From contig OZ243959.1 of the NCBI GenBank assembly GCA_965214525.1, positions 1,550,001 to 1,614,000 on the forward strand: 64,000 bases of DNA, written 5' to 3'. Under the pieces are notes generated by a model. That model saw nothing but the letters and a program-made list of their open reading frames with translations. It did no database searches and had not been told where the DNA came from. Made by a program: the position numbers and the translations under genes. Source of the stretch: Qipengyuania_B sp965214525. Lineage in GTDB: Bacteria > Pseudomonadota > Alphaproteobacteria > Sphingomonadales > Sphingomonadaceae. This document shows positions 35,614 through 44,572 of this stretch, one piece after another; position 1 is the stretch's first letter; each line of letters begins with the position of its first letter.

Positions 35614-36464
35614 GGTTGCGCTCGATCCTGTTCGTTCCGGGCGATCGACCCGAACGGGTGGCCAAAGCGGCGGCGAGCGGTGCTGATGCCATCATCTGCG
35701 ACCTGGAAGATTCGGTGGCCCCCACAGCCAAAGCCGGCGCCCGCGATGCAATTGCCGCGATTCTGGAAGCCCCGCCTGCCGGCACGCCCATCTTCGTGCG
35801 GGTGAACCCGGTCGATACGCAGGCCTGTGCCGTCGACCTGCCCGTCGCCGCCAAGGCTCATGCAATCGTTCTACCAAAGGCAGAGGGCGCCAACTCGATC
35901 CGCGCGCTCGATGCGATGCGCCCTGTCTTGCCGCCCATACTCCCGATCGCCACCGAAACGCCGGGTGGCATCTTCGAACTGGGCTCGTTCCGCGAGGTGG
36001 CCGACCGACTGATCGGCTTGAGTTGGGGAGCAGAAGACCTCCCGGCAGCCATTGGCGCAAGCGCCAGCAGGAACGCAGACGGCGACTATCTGGCACCCTA
36101 TGAGCTTGCCCGGTCGTTGACGCTTTTCGCCGCCCATGCCGCCGGTGTCCACGCGATCGACACGGTGTATCCCGCCATTCGCGACCTGGACGGATTGACA
36201 GCCTACGCCCAGCGAGCCGCCAGAGACGGTTTTACCGGCATGCTGGCGGTCCATCCGGACCAGATTGAGCCGATCAACGCCGCGTTCACGCCGAGCGCGG
36301 CGGAACTGGACCACGCCCGCGCCATCATCGCCGCGTTTGCCAGCAATCCGGGCGCCGGAGTGATGATGTTCGAGGGCAAGATGATCGACGCGCCCCATCT
36401 GCACCAGGCGCGCAAGGTCGTCGCGCGCGCGGACGAGCAGGCCAGAGGGATCGAGCCTCGCTAG
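35610..36464 (+). CDS. CoA-ester lyase of the CitE/HpcH/HpaI type
   Basis: A 284 aa TIM-barrel lyase that cleaves or forms beta-hydroxyacyl-CoA such as malyl-CoA or citramalyl-CoA. RSILFVPGDRPERVAKAA, CDLEDSVAPTAK (metal-binding Glu/Asp), IFVRVNPVDT and IATETPGGIFELG are family signatures; the C-terminal MLAVHPDQIEPINAAF is another. It starts with GTG overlapping the MaoC stop and ends in a 4-bp overlap with the convergent ABC ATPase gene. The exact substrate is not certain. Confidence 0.9.
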   Translation: MRLRSILFVPGDRPERVAKAAASGADAIICDLEDSVAPTAKAGARDAIAAILEAPPAGTPIFVRVNPVDTQACAVDLPVAAKAHAIVLPKAEGANSIRALDAMRPVLPPILPIATETPGGIFELGSFREVADRLIGLSWGAEDLPAAIGASASRNADGDYLAPYELARSLTLFAAHAAGVHAIDTVYPAIRDLDGLTAYAQRAARDGFTGMLAVHPDQIEPINAAFTPSAAELDHARAIIAAFASNPGAGVMMFEGKMIDAPHLHQARKVVARADEQARGIEPR

Positions 36465-37231
36465 GGAACCGGAACGATCAACGATGGCTGGCCCGGCCGT
36501 TCGATCCGTTCAAAGGCGATACCGTAAACCCGTTCGACGAGTGCTGTATCTTCAAGCACCTCCCGCCCGCCGCTCGCCACCAACGCTCCGCGATCCAGGA
36601 GCACGATGCGGTCGGCAATGCGGTGCGCCAGCGTGAGATCGTGAAGCACCAGCAGAACGCCCTGCCCACCTTGCGCGACCGCCTGCAAGGTCGTCAGCAT
36701 ATCTCGTTGATGCGCGGGGTCGAGATGGGAGAGCGGTTCGTCGGCGATGATCCACGACGGTTCGCCTGCAAGCGCCCGGGCGAGCAGCACCCGGCTCAAC
36801 TCACCGCCCGACAGCGATCCGGCATCGCGATCGGCAAATTGCGTGGTGTCAGTCGCGTAGAGGGCCCGGGCGACGGCCGCCTCGTCCGCCTGCGACAAGC
36901 GCCCGAACCTGCCTTGCCGTGGCAACCTGCCTAGCGCGACCAGGTCGTAGACCCGTAGATCCCAATGCAGTTCGGGCTTTTGCGGAAGAAATCCGATTTG
37001 CCGGGCGATATCCGCTCGGCTCATGCCGGCAAGCGGTACGTCGTCGATGCAGGCCGTGCCACAGTTACCCTGGCGCAAACCCGACAGGACGCCTAGCAGC
37101 GTGGACTTGCCCGCGCCGTTCGGGCCAAGGATCACGCTGACCTTCCCGGCATGAAATTCGGCATTCACGCCATCGAGTATCGTTTTTCCGTCCAGGCGGA
37201 CAGTAACGTCTATGGCAGTCAGCCTCGTCAC
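36461..37231 (-). CDS. FecCD-type ABC importer, ATP-binding protein
   Basis: Cytosolic ATPase of an importer for vitamin B12, haem or a ferric siderophore. It has Walker A LGPNGAGKSTLL, Q-loop LPQKP, signature LSGGELSRVLLARAL and Walker B WIIADEPLSHLDP followed by the switch His in LVLHDLTLAHR. From GTG at 37231 it is 256 aa, overlapping the permease stop by 4 bp; a GTG at 37255 is also in frame. FhuC/BtuD/HmuV cannot be separated from sequence alone. Confidence 0.87.
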   Translation of the reverse strand: MTRLTAIDVTVRLDGKTILDGVNAEFHAGKVSVILGPNGAGKSTLLGVLSGLRQGNCGTACIDDVPLAGMSRADIARQIGFLPQKPELHWDLRVYDLVALGRLPRQGRFGRLSQADEAAVARALYATDTTQFADRDAGSLSGGELSRVLLARALAGEPSWIIADEPLSHLDPAHQRDMLTTLQAVAQGGQGVLLVLHDLTLAHRIADRIVLLDRGALVASGGREVLEDTALVERVYGIAFERIERPGQPSLIVPVP

Positions 37232-38238
37232 GGCATTCCCCGCCGGTATCGCCACAGCAGCCAGAAGAAAAAAGGCGCACCGATCAACGCCATCGCCACG
37301 CCCAGTTTGACCTCGGCGGCACCCGGTGTCAGGCGCACGGCGGTATCGGCCGCCAGCAGCAACACAGCCCCGCCGACCATACTGGGCGGCAACAAAGCCG
37401 AAGGCCTCTGCCCGACAAAGGGTCGTAGCAAATGCGGCACGATGAGGCCGACAAAGCCGACAATCCCTGTGACGGCGACCGACGCGCCGATAGCGAGTCC
37501 CAGCCCTGCGGCAATGATGGCCTGCAACGCGGTGAGGTTCGTTCCCAACGACCGCGCGACATCCTCCCCCAGCGTGAGGGCATCAAGCGCCCGCCCCGTC
37601 GTCAACAATAGACCCGCGCCCGCGATAAGGAACGGCGCCGCAATCGTCAGTTCGGGATATCCACGGTCGGTCAGCGCGCCAAGCAGCCAGGTAACGATCT
37701 CGCTGGTCGCGAACGGATTGGGCGCCAGACTGATGAGCAGGGTCGTCATGGCTCCGGCCAGCGTAGACAGGACAGTTCCAGCAAGGATGAACCCCGTGGC
37801 GCTGCCGCTGCGCCCGACGAGCAGGGCCAGCATGGCCACGGAGCCGCCAGCGGCCAGCATGGCGCTGCCACTGACGATCCACAGGCTGGCTCCGAGGCCG
37901 AAATAGATGGCGGCCACCGCGCCGAAAGCCGCGCTCGCCGAGACGCCGATGATGCTGGGATCGGCAAGGGGATTGCGCAGATACCCTTGCAGGACCGCTC
38001 CTGCCAATCCCAGTATTGCGCCGATCATCACGGCCAGGATGGAGCGGGGCAACCGCAATTCCATCACGATCCACCACCGGTCATCGGCGGTGCCGATCGC
38101 TTCCAATGGAACCCAGACCTTGCCGGCCATCAACGAGACGAGGAAGATGAGCGCAAGACTTGTGAGGAGTATCGCGTACAGGGCCGGCATCGATGCCGGC
38201 GGGCCTCCGGCGCGCGGGCGTTCGATCATCGTACGCAT
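37228..38238 (-). CDS. FecCD-family ABC permease
   Basis: A membrane permease of about 336 aa with about ten helices. MELRLPRSILAVMIGAILGLAGAVLQGYLRNPLADPSIIGVSASAAFGA is the conserved N-terminal FecCD block, and VGFVGLIVPHLLRP is the loop that meets the ATPase. I start it at ATG 38238, just after the binding-protein gene; an alternative TTG start at 38286 would overlap that gene. It works with the ATPase and binding protein flanking it. Confidence 0.9.
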   Translation of the reverse strand: MRTMIERPRAGGPPASMPALYAILLTSLALIFLVSLMAGKVWVPLEAIGTADDRWWIVMELRLPRSILAVMIGAILGLAGAVLQGYLRNPLADPSIIGVSASAAFGAVAAIYFGLGASLWIVSGSAMLAAGGSVAMLALLVGRSGSATGFILAGTVLSTLAGAMTTLLISLAPNPFATSEIVTWLLGALTDRGYPELTIAAPFLIAGAGLLLTTGRALDALTLGEDVARSLGTNLTALQAIIAAGLGLAIGASVAVTGIVGFVGLIVPHLLRPFVGQRPSALLPPSMVGGAVLLLAADTAVRLTPGAAEVKLGVAMALIGAPFFFWLLWRYRRGMP

Positions 38239-38254
38239 GGGTAGCGCTCGCCGC

Positions 38255-39115
38255 TCAATCGTTGACAGCGCGATACGCGCCGGCAATCGCTTGCAATCGC
38301 CTGCTCGCGGCGATCAGATTGGGCCCAGCGCAATAAAGCAGTTCCTGTCCGAATGGCTCGACCGCGCTGATCTGCGTCAGCCGCCTTGCGCCCGCACCCA
38401 GGCCGCCGCCGCCTTGCGCTGCGGAAGCCAAGGCGTCGCTGAGGATGATCTCGGGGGGGTCCGCGATCAGCCGTTCCATCGGCAGCATGTCCCAGGCGCT
38501 CAGCCCGTAGCTGCGGCTGCGATTGACGAAGCCCGAACGTGCCAGCAACTCGTCCATCAGCGTGCCTTCTCCCGGCACCAGGCCGCCCTGCCAGACGATC
38601 GCCGAAACGGGCGCAGATGCTGTCGACCCGGAAGTATCGATGGCGCTGACGATCCGCTTGGCGAGCAGGCGACCCCGAGCGGGATGGCCGCTCGCATTGG
38701 CGACAGCGGCGACCTGATCCAGGCTTTGCTCGATCGTGGTCGGCACACCGATCTCGGCTGTGCGCACCCCGGCGCGGTGGATTGCCGCCACGGTGGGGCG
38801 AGCGACATGCGGACCGATGAAGACCAGATCGGGGCGCACCGCGATGACCTCTTCGGCCGTGCCGTAATTCGCCGGGAAGCGTCGAGCCCACGCCGCGCTT
38901 GCCGATGCAGCGTCTGGATCGTGGGACAGGTGGCTGACGGAAACGATCTGCGCCGGATCGGCCACATGCTCGAGGATCGCATCGATGCACGGGTTCATCG
39001 ACATGATGGAGGGCGGGTTGGCGTAGGCAACCGGTTGGTCGACCGGGGCATCCTGCGTGCAACCACCGCTCGCTGTCACACCAAGGAGCAGTACGAGATA
39101 AGACAAGCGAAACAT
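38255..39115 (-). CDS. ABC transporter substrate-binding lipoprotein (BtuF/FepB-like)
   Basis: Periplasmic class III binding protein of 286 aa. A signal peptide ends in the lipobox TASGGC (Cys19), so it is a lipoprotein. PSIMSMNPCIDAILEHVADP, EEVIAVRPDLVFIG and IEQSLDQVAAVANASG are typical of the two-lobed BtuF/FhuD-type fold. No outer-membrane receptor or biosynthesis gene lies next to the system, and I see no cobalamin riboswitch upstream. The ligand is therefore uncertain (B12 or a siderophore). The gene begins the three-gene import operon. Confidence 0.85.
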   Translation of the reverse strand: MFRLSYLVLLLGVTASGGCTQDAPVDQPVAYANPPSIMSMNPCIDAILEHVADPAQIVSVSHLSHDPDAASASAAWARRFPANYGTAEEVIAVRPDLVFIGPHVARPTVAAIHRAGVRTAEIGVPTTIEQSLDQVAAVANASGHPARGRLLAKRIVSAIDTSGSTASAPVSAIVWQGGLVPGEGTLMDELLARSGFVNRSRSYGLSAWDMLPMERLIADPPEIILSDALASAAQGGGGLGAGARRLTQISAVEPFGQELLYCAGPNLIAASRRLQAIAGAYRAVND

Positions 39116-39181
39116 TACCTCTGCGCCTTAACCATCAGGCGGATTTGCGAAAGCCCTTCCCGCGATTTCGGCAAGGCTTAA

Positions 39182-39910
39182 TCACTCCGCGTCCAACATC
39201 TTGCGCAATCCCGCCAGCGCCGCGGCTTTCAACTGATGAACGCGCGGCACGGATACGCCAAGCACCTGCCCGATCTCCGACAGGTTGAGCTCTTCCAGGA
39301 AATACAATTGCACGATCAGTTGCTGGCGTTCAGGCAGAGCGGCGATGGCGGCGGCCAGTTGCGCCTGGCTTTCCACGGCGATCAACAGGCTTTCGGCACC
39401 CGGATCGTCTCCGGCGAAAACGAGCGTTTGGTCATCGTAGCAGGTGTCCAGCGGCTCGTGGCGGATCGGCTGGACATGCGCGCGCATGCGGCGCAATTGC
39501 TCGTCGTTGCAGCCAAGCTGGCGGCACATATCGGCGTCACTGTGCGCGTCAACCCCGGTGGAAGCGGCAAGCGCCGCAGCGGCCTCATCGAGGCGCTTCT
39601 GGTTCGCCCGTGCGGTGCGGCGGTCGGCTTGCGCCTGGCGCGCGGCGTCGATCATCGCGCCGCGCACGCGAAGCTTCACATACGCCGGAAACCCGTCGCG
39701 GGTGGGCCGGTCGTGGCGCCGGCTGCATTCCAGCAGCGCGATCAGACCGATCTGCAGAAGATCGTCCACGTCTAAAAACGGCGCCGTCGTCCCGGCCATT
39801 TGCCACGCTAGCTTCTGTACCAACGGACGAAACTGAGCGACGGTATGGCTTTCGGTGGCGTGATAGGCGGAGACTGCGCTGTGGCGGCTGAAATCATGCA
39901 TCATGTTCAT
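39182..39910 (-). CDS. fliA: Flagellar sigma factor FliA (sigma-28)
   Basis: A 242 aa sigma-70-family factor of the RpoF/FliA group, directing late flagellar genes. Region 2 covers LDVDDLLQIGLIALLECSRR and the FPAYVKLRVRGAMIDAAR core; region 4 has LPERQQLIVQLYFLEELNLSEIGQVLGVSVPRVHQLKA. The ATG at 39910 overlaps the flhA stop (ATGA). FlgM, the anti-sigma partner, is encoded a few genes upstream at 43245. Confidence 0.93.
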   Translation of the reverse strand: MNMMHDFSRHSAVSAYHATESHTVAQFRPLVQKLAWQMAGTTAPFLDVDDLLQIGLIALLECSRRHDRPTRDGFPAYVKLRVRGAMIDAARQAQADRRTARANQKRLDEAAAALAASTGVDAHSDADMCRQLGCNDEQLRRMRAHVQPIRHEPLDTCYDDQTLVFAGDDPGAESLLIAVESQAQLAAAIAALPERQQLIVQLYFLEELNLSEIGQVLGVSVPRVHQLKAAALAGLRKMLDAE

Positions 39911-42024
39911 GCGGCGAGAACCTCTTCGGGCAAGGAGTTGGAAGTCGGCAGCGCCTTGGCGGGCGCTGCTTGCTCGCCGACGACGGCGATCACATCGATG
40001 GGTTTTTCGGGCGGTAATTCGTTGATCGACAACACGGTGCATGCAGGCACGCGTAGGCGCAGCAATTGCGTCAGTACGCGGCGCGCGCGTGGCTGCACGA
40101 TCAATGCCACCTGCCGGTTCTGGGCGGGCCGTGCGGCGCAGATTCGATCGATCTCCTGACCGAGGGTACGGGCCATATCGGCATCGAGAACGGGCTGCCC
40201 GGTCGCTGGATCGTGCATTCCGGATACGATCAAATGCTCCAGCGAGGCGTCGAGCGTGATAACCGGCAAAGGCTCTGTCGGCCCGGCAATCCGTGCGACG
40301 AGGACGCGACCCATGGCCGCGCGCATCAGATCGACCAGCTGATCGTGATCGACGGTCGTCTGGACCGCCTGCGCCAGCAGATTGAACAGGGGCACGGGAT
40401 GGGCAATCGCGATGCCATCTTCCAACAGGTTACGCAGCAGGCGGGTCAGCGCGCCCAGCGGCAGGGGTTGCGGAGTGATCGCATCGACCAGCGCCGGATG
40501 GGATTGCCGGATCAAGTCGACGATCGCGGCGATTTCCGACGGCCCGCACAGCAGATGCCCCCAAGCGGACAAGCTGTGATGCACATGCGTGGTGATGATA
40601 TTCTCCGGCTCGACGACGAGGTAGCCATCCGCCACCGCGGCATCATGATCCTGCGGCACGATCCATAAGGCAGGACAATCGAAGCTGGGATCGACGGTGG
40701 CTTGCCCGGTGGTAGCCGGATCGCCGACGACATCGCCAGTGTCGATCGCCAGCAACCGGTCCGGCCGGATCTGGCCCTGCGCAATCGGTGCGCCCCCCAG
40801 CAGAATGCGGTATTCGCCGGGCGCGCAATCGAAACTGTCACGCACGCGGAATTGCGGTACGATGAAACCCAGGTTCGTGGACATCTGCCGACGCAGCGCG
40901 GTCAGCCGCGCGACCAGCGGCGCGCCTTTGCGTTCCGCTGCCAGATGCACCAGTCCGTAGCCGATTTCGACCGTGACCAGGGCGTATTCGGCGATATCGG
41001 CGACGGTAAACGCCGCCGGTTCTACTTGTTCTGCCGATGCCGGGGCCGGCAGCATTCGCTCCGCATGGCGTTTGCGCAAGGTGCGCCAGATCGCACCGGC
41101 GATCCCGGCGAAGGGCAGGAAGACCGATTGCGGCATGGCGGGGATGCAGGCAAGGGCCAGCATGATCGCGGCCACCGGGGCCCAGGTACGATGGTCGGAG
41201 AACTGGCCGCCGATCTGGCCGGTGAGGTCGCGGCTGTCGGAAACCCGCGTCACGATGATGGCTGCGGCGATTGACAGGAGCAAAGCGGGGACCGATGCGA
41301 CCAGTGCATCGCCCACCGCCAGCGTCACGTAAAGCGAACCCGCCTCGGCCAGCGACAATCCATGGCTCGTCACACCCAATACGAGCCCGGCGATGATGTT
41401 CACCGCCAGGATCAGCAAGGCGGCGATCGCATCGCCTTTGACGAACTTGCTTGCCCCGTCCATCGAGCCATAGAAATCCGCCTCGGTGGCGGTCTCGCGT
41501 CGGCGTGCCTTGGCTTCTTCCGCAGTGACCAGCCCGGCGGCGAGATCGGCGTCGATCGCCATCTGCTTGCCCGGCAGGGCGTCGAGGGTGAAGCGCGCGG
41601 ATACTTCCGAGACCCGCCCCGCCCCCTTGGTGACCACGACCAGATTGATGATCATCAGGATCATGAACACGAACAGTCCGACCGCAAAATCGCCGCCGAT
41701 CAAGAACGCACCAAACGCCTCGATCACATGCCCCGCCGCAGCTTCCCCTTCATGTCCGTTCAACAGTACGACGCGGGTGGAGGCGACATTCAGGGCCAGC
41801 CGCAACAAGGTTGCGAACAGCAATACGGAGGGGAAGCTGGAGAAATCGAGAGGTTTGGCGGCATTGATGGCCGTCATCAGAACCGCGACCGACAAGGCGA
41901 TGTTCAAGACGAAGAACACGTCGAGCAACATCGGGGGGATGGGCAGGATCATCAGGAAGATGATCGCGAGGATACCGGTGGGCAATATGACGGCCGGGGC
42001 GAAGCGAATGCGGGCCATCGTCAC
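39907..42024 (-). CDS. flhA: Flagellar export apparatus protein FlhA
   Basis: Large inner-membrane component of the flagellar type III secretion gate. The 705 aa protein has about eight helices in residues 1-310, with FLMILPIPPMLLDVFFVLNIALSVAVLM at the start and the FHIPEP-like conserved block represented by RFTLDALPGKQMAIDADLAAGLV. A soluble four-subdomain cytosolic part follows (about 330-690). The usual flhB partner is not in this window. It sits between the lytic transglycosylase and fliA with 4-bp overlaps on both sides, so these three genes form one translationally coupled unit. Confidence 0.95.
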   Translation of the reverse strand: MTMARIRFAPAVILPTGILAIIFLMILPIPPMLLDVFFVLNIALSVAVLMTAINAAKPLDFSSFPSVLLFATLLRLALNVASTRVVLLNGHEGEAAAGHVIEAFGAFLIGGDFAVGLFVFMILMIINLVVVTKGAGRVSEVSARFTLDALPGKQMAIDADLAAGLVTAEEAKARRRETATEADFYGSMDGASKFVKGDAIAALLILAVNIIAGLVLGVTSHGLSLAEAGSLYVTLAVGDALVASVPALLLSIAAAIIVTRVSDSRDLTGQIGGQFSDHRTWAPVAAIMLALACIPAMPQSVFLPFAGIAGAIWRTLRKRHAERMLPAPASAEQVEPAAFTVADIAEYALVTVEIGYGLVHLAAERKGAPLVARLTALRRQMSTNLGFIVPQFRVRDSFDCAPGEYRILLGGAPIAQGQIRPDRLLAIDTGDVVGDPATTGQATVDPSFDCPALWIVPQDHDAAVADGYLVVEPENIITTHVHHSLSAWGHLLCGPSEIAAIVDLIRQSHPALVDAITPQPLPLGALTRLLRNLLEDGIAIAHPVPLFNLLAQAVQTTVDHDQLVDLMRAAMGRVLVARIAGPTEPLPVITLDASLEHLIVSGMHDPATGQPVLDADMARTLGQEIDRICAARPAQNRQVALIVQPRARRVLTQLLRLRVPACTVLSINELPPEKPIDVIAVVGEQAAPAKALPTSNSLPEEVLAA

Positions 42025-42854
42025 ATCCCCATCCGCCGGATGACGGCGTAGGCATTGGCGATGTGTGCCGGTGGCGCGGCCCCCATACCGGTGGCCGAAA
42101 AGGCCCCCGTCAGCGTGTCGGCCATGCTCTGGCGCGGCGGGGCACTCGAAGCGGCGATCGCGGGGGACAGGTGCCGGTCCCCGCTCCAGGAACCCGCCGT
42201 GAGGCTGAATGTAGCCACCTCACTAAAAGATGAATCATCAGGCGATGCCGCCGCCAGCTTGTCCGCGAACAACGCGCGGACCTCGCTCAACGACCGGGCT
42301 TGTCCGCCGCGGTAGAAGACGGGGCGGTTCGCGCCCGCCGCCTCTGGAAACAGGGCAGCGGCATCCTGCCCGGGATCGACGGCGTGACTGCGAATGAACC
42401 GGATTGCGCCCCCCGCGCCCAGGAAGTGCGACAGGTAGAGCTCCGTCTCGTCCGGCGCCCGGCCGATCGCGCCTGATAGAGTCGCGGCGTTGTCGTTGGC
42501 GAACTCGCCCGCCATGAGGGAGGCGACATGCGGATCGAAACGCAGCCCCATGATCCGTTCGCGCATGCCCGGATCGGCGATGGCGTTGCGGCCGCCCCGA
42601 CGATCGATCGCCTCGGCCGCCCAGGCCAGGCCGTGGGCGGCGCCGTGCTTCTTCACTGTATCGAGCCAAGTGCCTTGCGTGAATTGGAACAGCCCGGCCG
42701 CGCTTGATGTCGAGGCCTTCGCCGAAGGATCGAGCGCGCTTTCGACGCGCGCCTGCGCCATCAGAAAGCCGAAATCGGTGCGCGTGCGATGGGCGGCTTG
42801 CCGGATCGCTTCCTGCACGCGGGGCGCGCCCGGGACCGAACGAAGTTGAGGCAC
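42021..42854 (-). CDS. SLT-domain lytic transglycosylase (flagellar)
   Basis: A 277 aa protein whose first half is a soluble lytic transglycosylase domain: DFGFLMAQARVESALDPSAKASTSSAAGLFQFTQGTW contains the catalytic Glu (ARVESAL) and the SAAGLFQF motif. The rest is low-complexity, Ala/Ser-rich. There is no obvious signal peptide, as for FlgJ-type enzymes exported through the flagellar gate. Because flgJ in this locus lacks a muramidase domain, this enzyme probably opens the peptidoglycan for the rod. I start at GTG 42854 with AGGAG 8 nt upstream; a sigma-54 promoter lies just before it. Confidence 0.85.
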   Translation of the reverse strand: MPQLRSVPGAPRVQEAIRQAAHRTRTDFGFLMAQARVESALDPSAKASTSSAAGLFQFTQGTWLDTVKKHGAAHGLAWAAEAIDRRGGRNAIADPGMRERIMGLRFDPHVASLMAGEFANDNAATLSGAIGRAPDETELYLSHFLGAGGAIRFIRSHAVDPGQDAAALFPEAAGANRPVFYRGGQARSLSEVRALFADKLAAASPDDSSFSEVATFSLTAGSWSGDRHLSPAIAASSAPPRQSMADTLTGAFSATGMGAAPPAHIANAYAVIRRMGM

Positions 42855-42880
42855 GTAGCATTCTCCTTTGAGAAGCTACC

Positions 42881-42897
42881 AAGCAACAAGCGTGCCA
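42881..42897 (-). promoter_or_regulatory. Sigma-54 promoter for transglycosylase-flhA-fliA operon
   Basis: Read leftward, the bases are TGGCACGCTTGTTGCTT. This matches the -24/-12 RpoN consensus TGGCAC-N5-TTGC exactly, with GG and GC at the correct spacing. It lies about 27 bp upstream of the GTG of the transglycosylase gene, with room for a start point and the AGGAG ribosome-binding site. Confidence 0.8.
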
Positions 42898-42922
42898 ACC
42901 TTGCCTATTGAAGGAATGAACC

Positions 42923-43252
42923 CTAGCCGGCCGGCCCGTGGTTGACCCGGGTTGCGTAGGTCGACGCCTTGACGCCCGTAAGGCGCGTCAGCCGCCCTTC
43001 GATATTGGCCGCAATCGTGTTGCGCATACGGCGATTGAGCGCGTTGAGCTGTTTAATCGCGCTCAGCAAGCCAAGGCATTCCTCGTCGAGGTCGCTGCCG
43101 GAATGGTCCGACAATTGCGCGCACATCGTCTGTTTCGTGTCGGCGCACAGCAGGATGCGATCGAGATCGAGGGTGGCAAGCGCTTGCCGTTCCCCTTCCA
43201 ATACGGCGAGGAGCTGCCGGACGTTTTCGATCAGAGGTTGTGGATCAGCCAC
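42923..43252 (-). CDS. flgN: Flagellar chaperone FlgN-like protein
   Basis: A 109 aa helical protein. LIENVRQLLAVLEGERQALATLDLDRILLCADTKQTMCAQL fits the FlgN pattern (export chaperone for hook-filament junction proteins FlgK and FlgL, which are in this locus). Identification rests on the helical pattern, size and its position next to flgM; sequence identity within FlgN is generally low. It overlaps flgM by 8 bp. Confidence 0.72.
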   Translation of the reverse strand: MADPQPLIENVRQLLAVLEGERQALATLDLDRILLCADTKQTMCAQLSDHSGSDLDEECLGLLSAIKQLNALNRRMRNTIAANIEGRLTRLTGVKASTYATRVNHGPAG

Positions 43253-43523
43253 GCGTTTTCTCCACGACGAAGCCGCGGGCGATCATCGCGTCGGCCAGAC
43301 GTTCGGGCGTGAGCGCATAGCGGCCCGCGGCGATAGCGTCGGCAAGTTCGCGAACGCGCGCGGTATCGATCGGCACCGTTTCAGCGGTCTGGCTACGCAC
43401 GGCGCCCGCACCATCATCGCGCATGGACAGGCTCGCCTTTGCAAGCTCTTCGCGCGCGCCATTGTTGATGGACGCAGCGGTCCTGGCAGAACGCGGTGAG
43501 GCAGTGGGTTCTATGGGATGCAT
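43245..43523 (-). CDS. flgM: Anti-sigma-28 factor FlgM
   Basis: A 92 aa protein with a disordered, Ala/Ser-rich N-terminus and a C-terminal helical segment VRELADAIAAGRYALTPERLADAMIARG, the conserved FlgM region that binds FliA. It holds FliA inactive until the hook is complete and FlgM is exported. It is followed directly by flgN, an arrangement common in flagellar loci. Confidence 0.85.
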   Translation of the reverse strand: MHPIEPTASPRSARTAASINNGAREELAKASLSMRDDGAGAVRSQTAETVPIDTARVRELADAIAAGRYALTPERLADAMIARGFVVEKTRG

Positions 43524-43620
43524 GAGTGCGCTCGCTTTGATCTTTTGCTCTAGAACGACAGCGGCGGTTGATCTTTAAGGGTCACGCGACCCACGCAAGG
43601 GGCCGCGCGAATGCAGGCGA

Positions 43621-44133
43621 CTACAGCGTGGCCTGTCCTCTACCCGTCACGATCACCCAGACCGCGCGCGGTTCGCGTCGGCGGCTGTCTTCGGTAAAGC
43701 TCACGCGGATCGTTTCCCCTACAGAACCCGAGGACAAAGCCACCCCCTGTCGAAATAGCGTGAATCCACGGGCCGACACCGTGACCCGGATGGCGTCTCC
43801 TTTAACGACTGCATCGTCGGCGAGGTCCGGCACCGGGGCGATACCGCGAACCGGTACGTAGATTCGCCAACCCGCATCGCCAGTGCAGGTGACCTTGACC
43901 GCCGATCGCGCCTTGCCGTGCCACGACAACGACAATGGCGCCAGGCATCGGGCCAACCGCAACCGGGGATCCACGACGATCGGCGAGCCATCGCTATCTG
44001 CCGAACGACCGACGAATTCCGCGATAGCCTGTTCGATCACGGTCGTATCCTGCGTTTCGGCAGCGCGCAGGGTGGTCGATGGCACCAGGGTGCCGCACAC
44101 CATCAACATCATGCCCGTAAGCTTGTTCGTCAT
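43621..44133 (-). CDS. flgA: P-ring assembly chaperone FlgA
   Basis: A 170 aa periplasmic protein with an N-terminal signal (about residues 1-24). The later VRGIAPVPDLADDAVVKGDAIRVTVSARGFTLFRQGVAL resembles the SAF domain of FlgA, and the last part KDRRREPRAVWVIVTG-like strand (here SRRREPRAVWVIVTGRG) closes the fold. It helps FlgI form the P ring around the rod; flgI is in the divergent operon. It lies downstream of the two stator-like genes in the leftward unit. Confidence 0.85.
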   Translation of the reverse strand: MTNKLTGMMLMVCGTLVPSTTLRAAETQDTTVIEQAIAEFVGRSADSDGSPIVVDPRLRLARCLAPLSLSWHGKARSAVKVTCTGDAGWRIYVPVRGIAPVPDLADDAVVKGDAIRVTVSARGFTLFRQGVALSSGSVGETIRVSFTEDSRRREPRAVWVIVTGRGQATL

Positions 44134-44155
44134 CTATCATCTCTCAGCCGGTTGA

Positions 44156-44572
44156 TTACGTTCCACCTTTGGAAGCAAGTTTCGGGCCAGGCGAATGGGC
44201 CCCTTCGTAAACCGTTTGCGCCGTGATCACGTTGCGGCTCGCCAGGCGCATGGTGACACGCACCGCCATGCCCCGGTCGATGACTTGCCTGGCAAGGGTC
44301 TGGCCCGTTTGCCAAGCGGTTTGCCCCTGATCCGACCGGTAGGCGATGGCGATCACGAAGGTCACGCGTGGATCGACCAGTTGCTCGTTCAACCAATCGG
44401 CGAAGGCATCGGCGTCTCCCTCGCCGCGCCAGATGGCTGCCGGCGAGGACGCGGGATCGGCTATCGGGGGGGCGGTCGGCTCGGCCCGACCGGATGCCGC
44501 GCCGAGGATGAGCAGGATGAAGGCCAGATCGGCAAGGACCGTTTCCCAGGAAAACGATGTCGCCAGGGTCAT
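44156..44572 (-). CDS. Small MotB/ExbD-like membrane protein (putative)
   Basis: A 138 aa protein with one N-terminal helix (about 10-29) written WETVLADLAFILLILGAASG, in which a conserved-looking Asp lies at the start of the helix as in MotB and ExbD. The soluble part has VTFVIAIAYRSDQGQTAWQTG followed by ARQVIDRGMAVRVTM, which vaguely follows the OmpA-like pattern of MotB (HTD replaced by YRSDQG). I do not recognise it as a named family. It overlaps the MotA/ExbB-like gene by 4 bp, which is how stator pairs are arranged. Confidence 0.6.
   Translation of the reverse strand: MTLATSFSWETVLADLAFILLILGAASGRAEPTAPPIADPASSPAAIWRGEGDADAFADWLNEQLVDPRVTFVIAIAYRSDQGQTAWQTGQTLARQVIDRGMAVRVTMRLASRNVITAQTVYEGAHSPGPKLASKGGT

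Noticed and set aside
39116..39181. Cobalamin riboswitch upstream of the FecCD-type importer.
   Set aside because: The gap is only about 66 bp and shows no B12-box-like sequence.
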